A DNA stretch of 52,300 bases from Gemmatimonadota bacterium (GTDB lineage: Bacteria > Gemmatimonadota > Gemmatimonadetes > Gemmatimonadales > GWC2-71-9), in contig QHVB01000042.1 of the NCBI GenBank assembly GCA_003222195.1, positions 1 through 52,300 of the forward strand. Direction: 5' to 3'. A model generated the notes under the pieces. It was not told where the DNA came from. It saw nothing but the letters and a program-made list of their open reading frames with translations, and did no database searches. This document shows positions 18,106 to 24,993 of this stretch, piece after piece. The translations under genes were made by a program, and so were the position numbers. Numbering within the stretch: position 1 is the first letter of the stretch; every line of letters begins with the position of its first letter.

Positions 18106-18357
18106 GTCATTAGGCGGCACCGAGCTTCTGGCGTTGCTATCGAGAATTGCCGAAGCCGGTTCGCGATCTGCCTGATAAACAGTTCGAGCTTCTCAAGTCG
18201 GATCCACGTCATCCTTCTTTACACTTCAAGCGCGTAGGTCGCTTTCCATTCCGTCCGCGTAGGTTCCCACTATCGTGCATTGGCTGTGGATGCGCCCGAT
18301 GGAGTGCTTTGGTTCTGGATTGGCAGCCATGGGGACTATGATCGCATCGTCGCCTAA
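18102..18357 (+). pseudogene. RelE/ParE-family toxin, broken by nonsense and frameshift
   Basis: Two reading frames joined give a normal RelE/ParE toxin of this subgroup. The first part reads SFWRCYRELPKPVRDLPDKQ, then LLKSDPRHPSLHFKRVGRF up to ~18247; after one extra base the frame continues SVRVGSHYRALAVDAPDG, LWFWIGSHGDYDRIVA. A TAG at 18111-18113 also interrupts the fourth codon if translation starts at the TTG overlapping the antitoxin stop. The TAA stop (18355-18357) lies within the R'' box of attC4, as in the pdxJ cassette. Two independent lesions suggest a decayed toxin beside an intact antitoxin. A sequencing error could explain the single-base shift but not both lesions as easily. 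Confidence 0.75.
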
Positions 18358-18441
18358 CATGCGCTTGAAGCTGGCGGCGCACGTAGACTGTGGAATGAAT
18401 CGTTCTTCAGCGCGCCGCAGCTTAAGCGCGATCCGTTAGGC
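18352..18441 (+). repeat. attC site 4 (90 bp)
   Basis: R'' GCCTAAC 18352-18358 and R' GTTAGGC 18435-18441. The arms are identical to attC1 (GCGCTTGAAGCTG / CAGCTTAAGCGC) and the spacer is also similar (GGAATGAATC in both), indicating a shared origin. Confidence 0.9.
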
Positions 18442-18600
18442 GGACGATCCGGGAGGACAGCAATGTTCGGAAATCCGCGCACCACACCTGCCATCCGTTC
18501 TGCTTAGAAATCTCGCTCGAATGTCCTACGCTCCGCTGAGGTCGCCGACCCCTGAAGCAATCCCCTGAACGCAGTCTCCATCCCTCGAACGGAGCACACA

Positions 18601-19197
18601 ATGTCGAAGGTTGTCGCAATCATGTCCATGTCGCTCGACGGCTACGTCGCCGACCTCAACGATGGCGTGGCCGAAGTGTTCGACTGGTACTTGAACTCGG
18701 GCGACGTCGAAATCCACACCGGAGGGTCGGACCCCATGACGTTCAAGATGTCCGGGCCAAGCGCCGAGCACTTTCGCGATCTCACGTCCGGACTTGGTGC
18801 CGTGCTCACCGGCCGACGCACCTTCGACGTCGCCCACGGCTGGGGCGGAAACCACGCTTGGGGACCAGCATTCGTACTTACCCACCACGTCCCCGCCGGA
18901 TGGCCGCGACCCAACTCGACTGTCCACTTCGTGAGCGACGGCATCGAAAGCGCCGTGAACCAAGCCAAAACCGCCGCCGCCGGGAAATCCGTTGGTGTCC
19001 ACGGCCCCGACACCATCCAGCAATGCCTGAATGCTGGGCTCCTCGACGAAATCCACGTCGACATCGCGGCGGTTCTGCTTGGCTCCGGAGTTCGACTCTT
19101 CGACCGCCTCGCCGGCACGCCAGTCGTCCTTGGCAACCCGACGGTGATCCGGGGCGTCGGCGTTACACACCTGCGCTACCCAGTACGCAAGGCGTAG
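18601..19197 (+). CDS. DHFR/RibD C-terminal family reductase
   Basis: 198 residues. The opening SKVVAIMSMSLDGYVADLNDG is the typical N-terminus of the DHFR-like/RibD-C family. The middle has VLTGRRTFDVAHGWGG and FVLTHHVP, and the C-terminal part has KSVGVHGPDTIQQCLNAGLLDEIHVDIAAVLLGSGVRLFD, with the glycine-rich NADPH-binding turn and the conserved DE(I/L).(L/V)...PVLLG.G.. strand. Members are NADPH-dependent reductases; most cassette and chromosomal homologues have no known substrate. It differs from trimethoprim-resistant DfrA/DfrB proteins and should not be read as resistance. It is the single gene of the fifth cassette, after a ~160-bp leader. Confidence 0.88.
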   Translation: MSKVVAIMSMSLDGYVADLNDGVAEVFDWYLNSGDVEIHTGGSDPMTFKMSGPSAEHFRDLTSGLGAVLTGRRTFDVAHGWGGNHAWGPAFVLTHHVPAGWPRPNSTVHFVSDGIESAVNQAKTAAAGKSVGVHGPDTIQQCLNAGLLDEIHVDIAAVLLGSGVRLFDRLAGTPVVLGNPTVIRGVGVTHLRYPVRKA

Positions 19198-19226
19198 TCG
19201 CGCTAGAATCGGCTCGTGACGCCGCT

Positions 19227-19322
19227 GCCTAACCAGCGCCTGAAGCCGGCGGCGCGGCAAAGGAGCCATTCACTTGTGCAGACTCGAACTAGGCGCCGCA
19301 GCTTAGGCGCGGCCGGTTAACC
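19227..19322 (+). repeat. attC site 5 (96 bp), 3' end of the array
   Basis: R'' GCCTAAC at 19227-19233 and R' GTTAACC at 19316-19322. The arms GCGCCTGAAGCCG and CAGCTTAGGCGC pair with the extrahelical G. No further attC was seen downstream. Confidence 0.85.
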
Positions 19323-19396
19323 AGCACATAATGCCTGCTGAGGTAGAGGCAGCATGCCGAGATAGCTTGCGCTGTGCTAGCATCTTTGGAGACCTC

Positions 19397-20209
19397 ATGC
19401 ACTGTCGCGCCCTGATCGTCCTCACACTTGTGCTTCCCGCGGTGCTGGCAGGCCAGTCGCCGCCCACTCCGGAGTTGCCCAATGCCGTGATGCTGCAATT
19501 CATCCGGTTTGCCGACATCTTCGGGAGCCGGCTCGTCGCGGCCTTCGATTCCATCCCTGCAGCCCGATACGACTACCGGCCTACCCCGTCACAGCAGACC
19601 ATCGGCTATATCGCCCAACACCTCGAGGATGCGAACTACAGCCTGTGTGAGCGCCTCGGGGTCCTGAAGCACCCCAGGACTCCAAAGGATTCGTTGTCGG
19701 ACACCGTCAAAGCGCAGTGGCCGAAGGACACGCTCGTCGAACGTCTCGAGGCCTCCCTCCGCTTCTGCGACACAGCCATGGAGCGCGTGGCGAAACTCGA
19801 GTCGCCGGCGCTTGCGAGCACCTTGCTCGCGTTCGAGACCGATTTGGCAGAGCACTACAGTCAGATCTCGAGCTACATGCGACTGCTCGGCATGGTGCCG
19901 CCTTCGGCGCTGCCGCAGAGGGCGCGCGTGGCGATCGAGTTGCCGGCATCGGCGCTGTCACCATACGTCGGCGTCTACGAGCTCGCGTCAGGCCTGGAGC
20001 TCGACGTCACGCTGCAGAACGGGGCGCTCCATATCAGATCGAGCATAGGCAACGCCGCGGTGCAACTTTGGCCCGAGAGCAACAACGACTTCTTCGCCAA
20101 GGGCGTGGACGCACAAGTCACCTTTGTTCGCGATGCGAGTGGAGCGGTATCGGGCCTCGTCCTCCACCAGTATGGCCGCGACCGGCCGGCGAAGAAACGT
20201 CGATCGTGA
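19397..20209 (+). CDS. Secreted DinB-superfamily protein
   Basis: 270 residues from ATG 19397, with GGAG six bases upstream and a signal peptide (MHCRALIVLTLVLPAVLAGQ). Residues ~30-180 form a four-helix DinB-like bundle: FDSIPAARYDYRPTPSQQTIGYIAQHLEDANY, then RFCDTAMERVAKLES, and AEHYSQISSYMRLLGMVPPSA at the position of the usual HxxxHRGQ helix. The last His triad is only partly kept (EHYSQ), so metal binding is doubtful. The C-terminal ~90 residues are a separate strand-rich domain (YVGVYELASGLELDVTLQNG, ALHIRSS). It starts 75 bp beyond the last attC and is not itself followed by one. Confidence 0.7.
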   Translation: MHCRALIVLTLVLPAVLAGQSPPTPELPNAVMLQFIRFADIFGSRLVAAFDSIPAARYDYRPTPSQQTIGYIAQHLEDANYSLCERLGVLKHPRTPKDSLSDTVKAQWPKDTLVERLEASLRFCDTAMERVAKLESPALASTLLAFETDLAEHYSQISSYMRLLGMVPPSALPQRARVAIELPASALSPYVGVYELASGLELDVTLQNGALHIRSSIGNAAVQLWPESNNDFFAKGVDAQVTFVRDASGAVSGLVLHQYGRDRPAKKRRS

Positions 20210-20255
20210 GGTTGCCTTGCGGCCTTGGGAGGACGCCCCACAGACGTATCCTGAA

Positions 20256-20597
20256 GTGATCGCCGCCGCATTCGTGGCTGCCGCCGTGGCCGCGAGTTGC
20301 GCGGCACCGCGTCAGGAATTGGTCACACCGGCGAGCTGCGAGTTCGCAGTCTATAATTTGACGCCCCATGCGCTGGAGATCCGGATGAGAGTGCGACGCC
20401 TATCGACGACGCCAATCGGCGCATTGAACCCTGGTGAGGTCTTGACCGATGCGGTGCCGTGTGATCGAGGTACCGTGTGGATCGTCGGCATTCCGATCCC
20501 GTCGCAGGTCGGTGCTCGGGTCAGCTTCAGTTCGGTGCAAGGGCACGTGGACCTGATTGAAGGGCAGCGCGTGCAAATCGCGCTGCAGTGGCCGTGA
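20256..20597 (+). CDS. Small exported protein, unknown
   Basis: 113 residues if it starts at the GTG 20256. The N-terminus VIAAAFVAAAVAASCAAP looks like a short lipoprotein signal but lacks the usual positive charge, so the start may be wrong. The body is a single beta-rich unit: CEFAVYNLTPHALEIRMRVRR, LNPGEVLTDAVPCDRGTVWIVG, VDLIEGQRVQIALQW. Two further cysteines may form a disulphide. The 3' end overlaps the next gene by 10 bp. Confidence 0.55.
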   Translation: MIAAAFVAAAVAASCAAPRQELVTPASCEFAVYNLTPHALEIRMRVRRLSTTPIGALNPGEVLTDAVPCDRGTVWIVGIPIPSQVGARVSFSSVQGHVDLIEGQRVQIALQWP

Positions 20598-20971
20598 ACG
20601 CCGACAGCCTCGAAGCGTCCCTGACTGTCAAGGACCTCGAGACCAGCGTCAGCTGGTATCGCGATGTGATGGGCTTCAGCATCGACCGCAAACACGAACG
20701 CGCCGGTAAGCTCATCGCGGTGTCGCTGAAAGCCGGTGCCGTCCGCATCCTGCTCAGTCAAGATGACGGAGCGAAGGGGCTGGATCGGGTCAAGGGCGTG
20801 GGCTTCTCCTTGCAGATCACGACGCGGGAGAACGCCGATGACATGGCACGCCGAATCAAACAACAGGGCACCGTTCTCGACACCGAGCCGGTCGATATGC
20901 CATGGGGAGCGCGGGTATTCCGGCTGCGAGATCCAGACGGGTTCCGCTTGACGATCTCCTCAGTGCACTGA
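20588..20971 (+). CDS. VOC-family (glyoxalase/bleomycin-resistance fold) protein
   Basis: 127 residues from a GTG overlapping the upstream stop. It shows the paired beta-alpha-beta-beta-beta modules of the VOC fold: LEASLTVKDLETSVSWYRDVMGF, AVSLKAGAVRILLSQDD, FSLQITTRENADDMARRIKQQG and WGARVFRLRDPDGFRLTI. The C-terminal DPDGFRLTI is the classic VOC ending, although a metal-binding Glu is not obvious. The substrate is unknown. Confidence 0.82.
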   Translation: MAVNADSLEASLTVKDLETSVSWYRDVMGFSIDRKHERAGKLIAVSLKAGAVRILLSQDDGAKGLDRVKGVGFSLQITTRENADDMARRIKQQGTVLDTEPVDMPWGARVFRLRDPDGFRLTISSVH

Positions 20972-20996
20972 ATTCTGTCCCCGTTTGGGAGGTCGT

Positions 20997-21356
20997 ATGC
21001 CCCACGGCAAGATCTGTTACCTGGAAATACCGGCGAAGACGGCCGAAGCCTCGGCGGATTTCTACAGCAACATTTTCGGCTGGAAGGTGAGGAAGCGTGG
21101 CGACGGTGCGCTGGCCTTCGATGACAGCGGCTGCGTGAGCGGAACCTGGGTCAAGGAAAGCGACCGGACTCCCGACGAGCGCACCCGAACCTACATCATG
21201 GTCGATAGCATAGCGGACACGTTGAAGCGCATTCAGACCGCTGGTGGCCGGGTGCTGACGCCTCGGACGGACATCGGGCCAGGCATGGGCGCATTTGCGG
21301 CATTCACAGACCCCGTGGGCAATGAATTCGGTCTGTACGAGGAACCGAGCCGCTGA
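20997..21356 (+). CDS. VOC-family protein
   Basis: 119 residues. The ATG at 20997 follows GGGAGG. The sequence KICYLEIPAKTAEASADFYSNIFGWKV is the usual start of single-domain VOC proteins, followed by SGTWVKESDRTPDE, TYIMVDSIADTLKRIQTAGGRVL and FAAFTDPVGNEFGLYE. It lies 25 bp after another VOC gene but the two are only distantly alike. Likely a small-molecule-binding or isomerase-type protein. Confidence 0.85.
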   Translation: MPHGKICYLEIPAKTAEASADFYSNIFGWKVRKRGDGALAFDDSGCVSGTWVKESDRTPDERTRTYIMVDSIADTLKRIQTAGGRVLTPRTDIGPGMGAFAAFTDPVGNEFGLYEEPSR

Positions 21357-21430
21357 GCAATCATCTACAAGCCAGCCTACTCGCGGCCTGGCGAACGAAT
21401 AACCGGGTCACGACACGGCTCATCCAACAC

Positions 21431-21856
21431 GTGCCGGCCACCCTTTGGGATCTCCGTATTCCTGGGGCATCGCGCACGATCCGCGCGGTAGCGGCTCACC
21501 TGCACAACGCCAGGTGCATGTGGCTCAAGACGCTGGGGCGTGAGCACGGCATTCGCACACCAGCTCGCGTCGATTACCGTCGGGTCACGCCGCGGCAGCT
21601 CGCTGCGGCATTGAAACGGAGTAGCGTCGGGATGGAAGCGTTGCTCAAGCTCGGCTTGGCTTCCCAGGGCCGGGTCCCGCCCTCGAAGGGCTACGTGTGG
21701 CGCAACCTCTCTCTTGACGTCGGCCATGTGCTCACCTACTTCGTGGCACACGAGGCTCACCACCGTGGTCAGATCGTCATGGTGGCGCGCCAAGCGGGCC
21801 AGCGGTTGCCACGCCCGGCGACCGACGGGCTGTGGCAATGGAAAATGGACCTTTGA
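21431..21856 (+). CDS. DinB-family metal-binding protein
   Basis: 141 residues from GTG 21431. The helix VLTYFVAHEAHHRGQIVMVARQ carries the HxxHHRGQ metal motif of DinB/YfiT proteins, and VAAHLHNARCMWLK provides the first histidine. The reading frame continues upstream without a stop to the end of the previous gene (LLAAWRTNNRVTTRLIQH), and that stretch looks like the missing first helix. No ATG, GTG or TTG precedes it, so translation may begin at a CTG (21353) coupled to the previous stop. Confidence 0.78.
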   Translation: MPATLWDLRIPGASRTIRAVAAHLHNARCMWLKTLGREHGIRTPARVDYRRVTPRQLAAALKRSSVGMEALLKLGLASQGRVPPSKGYVWRNLSLDVGHVLTYFVAHEAHHRGQIVMVARQAGQRLPRPATDGLWQWKMDL

Positions 21857-21871
21857 CATGAGGAGGACGCG

Positions 21872-22285
21872 ATGCCGCTTCGCCTCCGGGTCTTCTATTC
21901 GCTGCTAACTGGGGCGTTGTTGCTCATTCCGCTCGTTGCCCTCTACAGCGAACTCTCGAAGCGCTCCGATATTTGGTGGACGCCGGCAACCAACCAGCTG
22001 CCGCTGGCTGAGAGCCGGGACCGCGTAGAGATCTACGTGCGCGGCCGGCCGCTCGGCATGTTGGTCGATCAGGGGCACCTGGCCATCACCGACAGCGCGG
22101 GACCGCATGTGCTCACTTCTCAAGACATCGCGGTCCGGCTCAACAACTGGGACCGCGTTCGCATCCAGCGCCTGCCGGTCTTGCTGATCTACACGGCGGT
22201 CTTGGGTGCTGGAATCCTCGCCCTGGTGGTTGTCGCGACTGGTCGCCTGGCGTATCGCGAGGAACGCGAACCCGTTGCCGGCTAG
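21872..22285 (+). CDS. Small membrane protein with two transmembrane segments
   Basis: 137 residues. The ATG follows a strong AGGAGG. Membrane segments are near residues 7-24 (VFYSLLTGALLLIPLVAL) and 104-124 (VLLIYTAVLGAGILALVVVA), enclosing an ~80-residue periplasmic-type loop with VEIYVRGRPLGMLVDQGHLAITD. The C-terminus is short and charged. No family recognised. Confidence 0.65.
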   Translation: MPLRLRVFYSLLTGALLLIPLVALYSELSKRSDIWWTPATNQLPLAESRDRVEIYVRGRPLGMLVDQGHLAITDSAGPHVLTSQDIAVRLNNWDRVRIQRLPVLLIYTAVLGAGILALVVVATGRLAYREEREPVAG

Positions 22286-22661
22286 ACTGAACGAAACGCG
22301 CCAAGCTCGTGGCGTGCAGGTCGCGGAGGTCCGTCGCCTCCTGCTGAGTTTTGCCAAGGTGGTCGAGGGCCGCTCCTATGGGATGCCGTCCTTCCTCCTG
22401 AATGGCCACTTCCTCGCGCGGTTTCGGGATGAGGACACGGTGCTCGTGGTCCAGCTGGCGACGATCGGCGAGCGGGACGTGCTCATGGAGCTCGACCCGC
22501 GGGCGTTCTTCTTCACCGACCACTACCGGAATTATCCCGCGGTTCTCGTTCGTTTGGCCGAGGTGTCGCCGGCGCTGCTCCGTGACGTACTCCAGGAGTC
22601 TTGGAGCCACGTGACGGCGCTGCCACCGGCGCGACCGCGCCGGAAGGGAAGGAGGGGTTGA
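22275..22661 (+). CDS. MmcQ/YjbR-like protein
   Basis: About 128 residues. The start is uncertain: a TTG at 22275 overlaps the previous stop and a GTG at 22314 is closer to the conserved fold. The sequence VAEVRRLLLSFAKVVEGRSYGMPSFLLNGHFLARF, then DTVLVVQLATIGERDVLMELDPRAFFFTDHYRNYPAVLVRL, matches the MmcQ/YjbR (CyaY-like) fold: Glu-Gly-x-SYG.P.F...G..F.R, then a phosphate- or DNA-binding-like strand set. Function in bacteria is unknown; some homologues bind DNA. Confidence 0.72.
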   Translation: MPARLNETRQARGVQVAEVRRLLLSFAKVVEGRSYGMPSFLLNGHFLARFRDEDTVLVVQLATIGERDVLMELDPRAFFFTDHYRNYPAVLVRLAEVSPALLRDVLQESWSHVTALPPARPRRKGRRG

Positions 22662-23125
22662 GCTCGGAGCCGGAGCCGCGACGCGCCGAGGGCAAGCGAA
22701 TCGCGGGCCTCGCGATTCGGACGACCAATGCCGCGGAGTTCAGCCCGGCAACAGCGAAGATTCCCGCGCTGTGGGGACGCTTCGCGAGCGAGCGTTGGGC
22801 CGACAAGCTGGAGCGGATCGGTGGCTTTGGCCCGGTCACCGCCGTCTATTCAGCGTACGAAAGCGATGTGTCCGGCAGCTACCAGTTGTTGGTAGGTCGC
22901 CAAGTATCGGAGACAGCGACCCTAGTAGAGCCGCTGCAAGTCGTCAGCGCCGCGCCAGGCTCGTATCTCATGTTTCGCTGCGTCGGCCCCCTTCCTCAGG
23001 CCGTCATTGATGGCTGGCGCGATGTGTGGGCGTACTTTTCCGGGCGTGCACCCGCCCGCGCCTATACGTACGATCTCGAGATTTACGCCGAGGCAGGGGC
23101 GGTGGAGATTTGGGTAGCCGTGTAG
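22658..23125 (+). CDS. GyrI-like effector-binding domain protein
   Basis: 155 residues from TTG 22658, which overlaps the upstream TGA and follows AAGGAGG. The sequence RIAGLAIRTTNAAEF, ALWGRFASERWADKL, VTAVYSAYESDVSGSYQLLVGRQV, SAAPGSYLMFRCVGPLPQAVIDGWRDVWAYF and YTYDLEIYAE is the GyrI-like/AraC effector-binding fold. There is no DNA-binding domain, so it is a stand-alone ligand-binding or gyrase-inhibitor-like protein. Confidence 0.78.
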   Translation: MSSEPEPRRAEGKRIAGLAIRTTNAAEFSPATAKIPALWGRFASERWADKLERIGGFGPVTAVYSAYESDVSGSYQLLVGRQVSETATLVEPLQVVSAAPGSYLMFRCVGPLPQAVIDGWRDVWAYFSGRAPARAYTYDLEIYAEAGAVEIWVAV

Positions 23126-23139
23126 CTCTGGAGACGCTG

Positions 23140-23919
23140 ATGAAATACACCGCGATCTTGATCTTGGCGGCCGTGAACGGCGCGTTCGCCCAAAGCGCGC
23201 CCCGCACCATCAAAGGCATCGTCGTGGACTCGGCGAACCACAAGCCGATCTCGCAGGCAGTGATCTACGTCGGTCGCACGACCGCGGGGCGCACGGGAAA
23301 TGACGGGACGTTCCGCGTATCGGCCGACCCGGATCCGACCGTACTCATGGTCCGCCGGTTGGGCTACATCCCGGCGCTGGTCGCCCTCCCGCAGGATACC
23401 ACGGCCACCGAGAAGGACCTCGGCACGCTGAGCCTGCCTCCGGTCAAGACAGACGCCGACCGCGCCGTCGTGCAGGACGTCGACACCCGAATGTTCCCTG
23501 AGCTCGCGAGTTTCTACGATCACAAGGCACGGTTTCGCCAGGGAGTGTTCCTGACCCCGGATGATCTGGAGCGCCTGGGCGGGAACCTCTTCGGCTGGAT
23601 CCGCCAGAAGCAAGGCTTCCACTTCATCTGCATTTTCACGCGCCGAGGTGATGTGGACTGCGGGCAGGAGGCCAGCCGTGGCCGGACGTCGATCTCGAAT
23701 CCCCGTCCGACGAGCCGCGAGACAGAGCCATGCCTGCTGTCGGTGTGGACGAATGCGCTCGGACCGCAACACACGTTAGACGAGTTTCAGATGAGCGACG
23801 TGCTGGCGGTCGAGGCGTTCCCCACTCCGGGTGTCACCCCGCCGGAATTCGCGGGGAGTCCGTGTGCGACGATCATGCTGTGGATGAAGCACGGTGGTCC
23901 GGTGACGGCGCACCCTTGA
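23140..23919 (+). CDS. Carboxypeptidase-regulatory-like secreted protein
   Basis: 259 residues with a signal peptide (MKYTAILILAAVNGAFAQ). A CarboxypepD_reg-like domain follows (IKGIVVDSANHKPISQAVIYVG, GNDGTFRVSADPDPTVLMVRRLGY). The rest contains FYDHKARFRQGVFLTPDDLERLGGN and ends VEAFPTPGVTPPEFAGSPCATIMLWMK. This resembles the plug region of TonB-dependent receptors but stops where the barrel would begin. Four cysteines in the second half may form disulphides. Probably an envelope protein derived from a receptor; the cargo is unknown. Confidence 0.72.
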   Translation: MKYTAILILAAVNGAFAQSAPRTIKGIVVDSANHKPISQAVIYVGRTTAGRTGNDGTFRVSADPDPTVLMVRRLGYIPALVALPQDTTATEKDLGTLSLPPVKTDADRAVVQDVDTRMFPELASFYDHKARFRQGVFLTPDDLERLGGNLFGWIRQKQGFHFICIFTRRGDVDCGQEASRGRTSISNPRPTSRETEPCLLSVWTNALGPQHTLDEFQMSDVLAVEAFPTPGVTPPEFAGSPCATIMLWMKHGGPVTAHP

Positions 23920-24091
23920 GTGTCACTGCGCCCTGACGGACTCGAGCGACCGCCTCGGGTTAGCGCGTTCGCGACCGCGATCGCGCGCGAGTCTGCGGCA
24001 TTGAGCTCGGAGATCAGGCGCAGCGTCCAGGCGGGCGCCGCCGTATCAGCCGGATTGGTCATGCCGAACAATATGGGTAGACTTTTCGGTC

Positions 24092-24634
24092 ATGACCTCC
24101 TCCCCACCAAGACCGCTCATCGTTCGCCTGCTCAGTGGGATCGCCGGTGTCGTCATCTGCCTCGTTGCGCTGGTCGGATCGCTCGGCGCCGCGCTCGGCG
24201 CCCCCTTCGGGATGTATCTCGTGGCGCGCTGGGCCAGCCGTCGCGAGCGCCAGCCCAACCGCATCGCGTCGCTGTTCGGCGCGGTGGTGGCGTCCTCCGT
24301 CCTCGCCATGCTGATCTGGGGGATGGTATTCCTGCTGATGCCGCGTCCCACCCAGGACCAGCTCAACTCGGCGGTGACAGAGGCGCAGCGCCAGCCGACG
24401 AAGTTACCCGAGTGGTACACACGACTCTTCCCCCAAGCCGCCCGCACCGATTCGGTGAGTCAGCGCCTGATGCGGTCGCCGGGGTTCGTGAGAGCCACCC
24501 TGATCATGGGCGCCGTCATCACGGGACTGTTCCTTGGAATCATCGGTGGATCGTTGACCTGGTTGGCATCCATGCTGCTGAATCTCGCCAGGTCGGCCCC
24601 GGCCCCGGCCCCCGCACCGGTCGAATACAGTTGA
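24092..24634 (+). CDS. Three-pass membrane protein, unknown
   Basis: 180 residues. Three hydrophobic segments are visible: LLSGIAGVVICLVALVGSLG (possibly two short helices including LGAPFGMYLVA), LFGAVVASSVLAMLIWGMVFLL, and ATLIMGAVITGLFLGIIGGSLTWL. A charged loop of ~60 residues separates the last two. The C-terminus is alanine/proline-rich. Its TGA overlaps the TTG of the next gene. No family recognised. Confidence 0.6.
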   Translation: MTSSPPRPLIVRLLSGIAGVVICLVALVGSLGAALGAPFGMYLVARWASRRERQPNRIASLFGAVVASSVLAMLIWGMVFLLMPRPTQDQLNSAVTEAQRQPTKLPEWYTRLFPQAARTDSVSQRLMRSPGFVRATLIMGAVITGLFLGIIGGSLTWLASMLLNLARSAPAPAPAPVEYS

Positions 24635-24978
24635 TCCCCAACATCGGGCCGCGTGGCCAGCGGCAGCGGTTGCGGCTGGGGATCATCGCCGTGGCGGCGG
24701 CCGGAGTGCTCACGGTGTTGCTCTTCCTTTTCGACGCCCCGCGGCTCTGGCGGTTCGCCTGCTTTCTCCCCCTGTGGATCGGCGCACTTGGCTTCCTACA
24801 GGCGTTCGACAAAACCTGAGTCCGCCTCGCTGCGCGCGGTCTGCGCGACCTGGACACGGGACCTGAACCCATCAGCGCCGCCGTTGAGCTCGCACAAATA
24901 CGCGGACAGGCGCGGCTCGTTCACCTGAAGTCGATCGTGAGCGCCGCGATTTTGACGGCGCTTCTCGTTCTCCTGTAA
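24631..24978 (+). CDS. Candidate selenoprotein: small membrane protein with in-frame TGA at codon 63
   Basis: A TTG at 24631 overlaps the previous stop. Residues 1-62 read LIPNIGPRGQRQRLRLGIIA ... WIGALGFLQAFDKT, with two membrane segments (about 16-34 and 41-57). Codon 63 (24817-24819) is TGA. The frame then stays open for 52 codons with normal GC-rich codon use (VRLAARGLRDLDTGPEPISA ... SIVSAAILTALLVLL), adding a third hydrophobic segment, and stops at TAA 24976-24978, just before the kinase. In relatives as I recall them, the KT-x-V position is cysteine. A GGUCU-loop hairpin sits 18 nt after the TGA, as in E. coli fdhF. Readthrough would give 115 residues. Without it, a 62-residue truncated protein is made. 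The family function is unknown to me. Confidence 0.55.
24817..24855 (+). promoter_or_regulatory. Candidate bacterial SECIS hairpin
   Basis: Directly after the TGA (24817-24819), bases 24833-24837 (CGCGC) pair with 24843-24847 (GCGCG) around the apical loop GGTCT (24838-24842). An outer GTCC (24820-24823) can pair with GGAC (24852-24855). The GGUCU loop and the 18-nt distance from the UGA match the E. coli formate-dehydrogenase element bound by SelB. The internal bulge differs, so the assignment remains a prediction. Confidence 0.5.
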
Positions 24979-24993
24979 GTTTGTTGGACCGTC

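Larger units (their letters stand above)
14206..19322 (+). mobile_element. Integron gene-cassette array (CALIN-like) with five attC sites
   Basis: Five imperfect inverted repeats begin GCCTAAC and end GTTAGGC, or a close variant, each following a plus-strand gene. Each has inner arms that pair with an unpaired extra G, the strand-selecting feature of attC. attC1, 3, 4 and 5 share the arms GCGCTTGAAGCTG / CAGCTTAAGCGC, so they belong to one family, as in sedentary chromosomal integrons; attC2 is of a different type. Cassettes run about 14207-15051, 15052-16738, 16739-17867, 17868-18435 and 18436-19316. No intI lies in the window, so this matches a cluster of attC sites lacking an integrase. 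Base composition is visibly less GC-rich than in the flanks. Confidence 0.9.

Noticed and set aside
18601-19197. Trimethoprim-resistance dihydrofolate reductase
   Set aside because: The protein belongs to the RibD-C/DHFR-like family of unknown substrate. It lacks DfrA/DfrB hallmarks, so resistance is not supported despite the cassette context.
24817-24819. Simple nonsense mutation in the small membrane protein
   Set aside because: Possible, but the downstream frame keeps coding character to a stop just before the next gene and has a correctly placed GGUCU-loop hairpin, so recoding is the better hypothesis.
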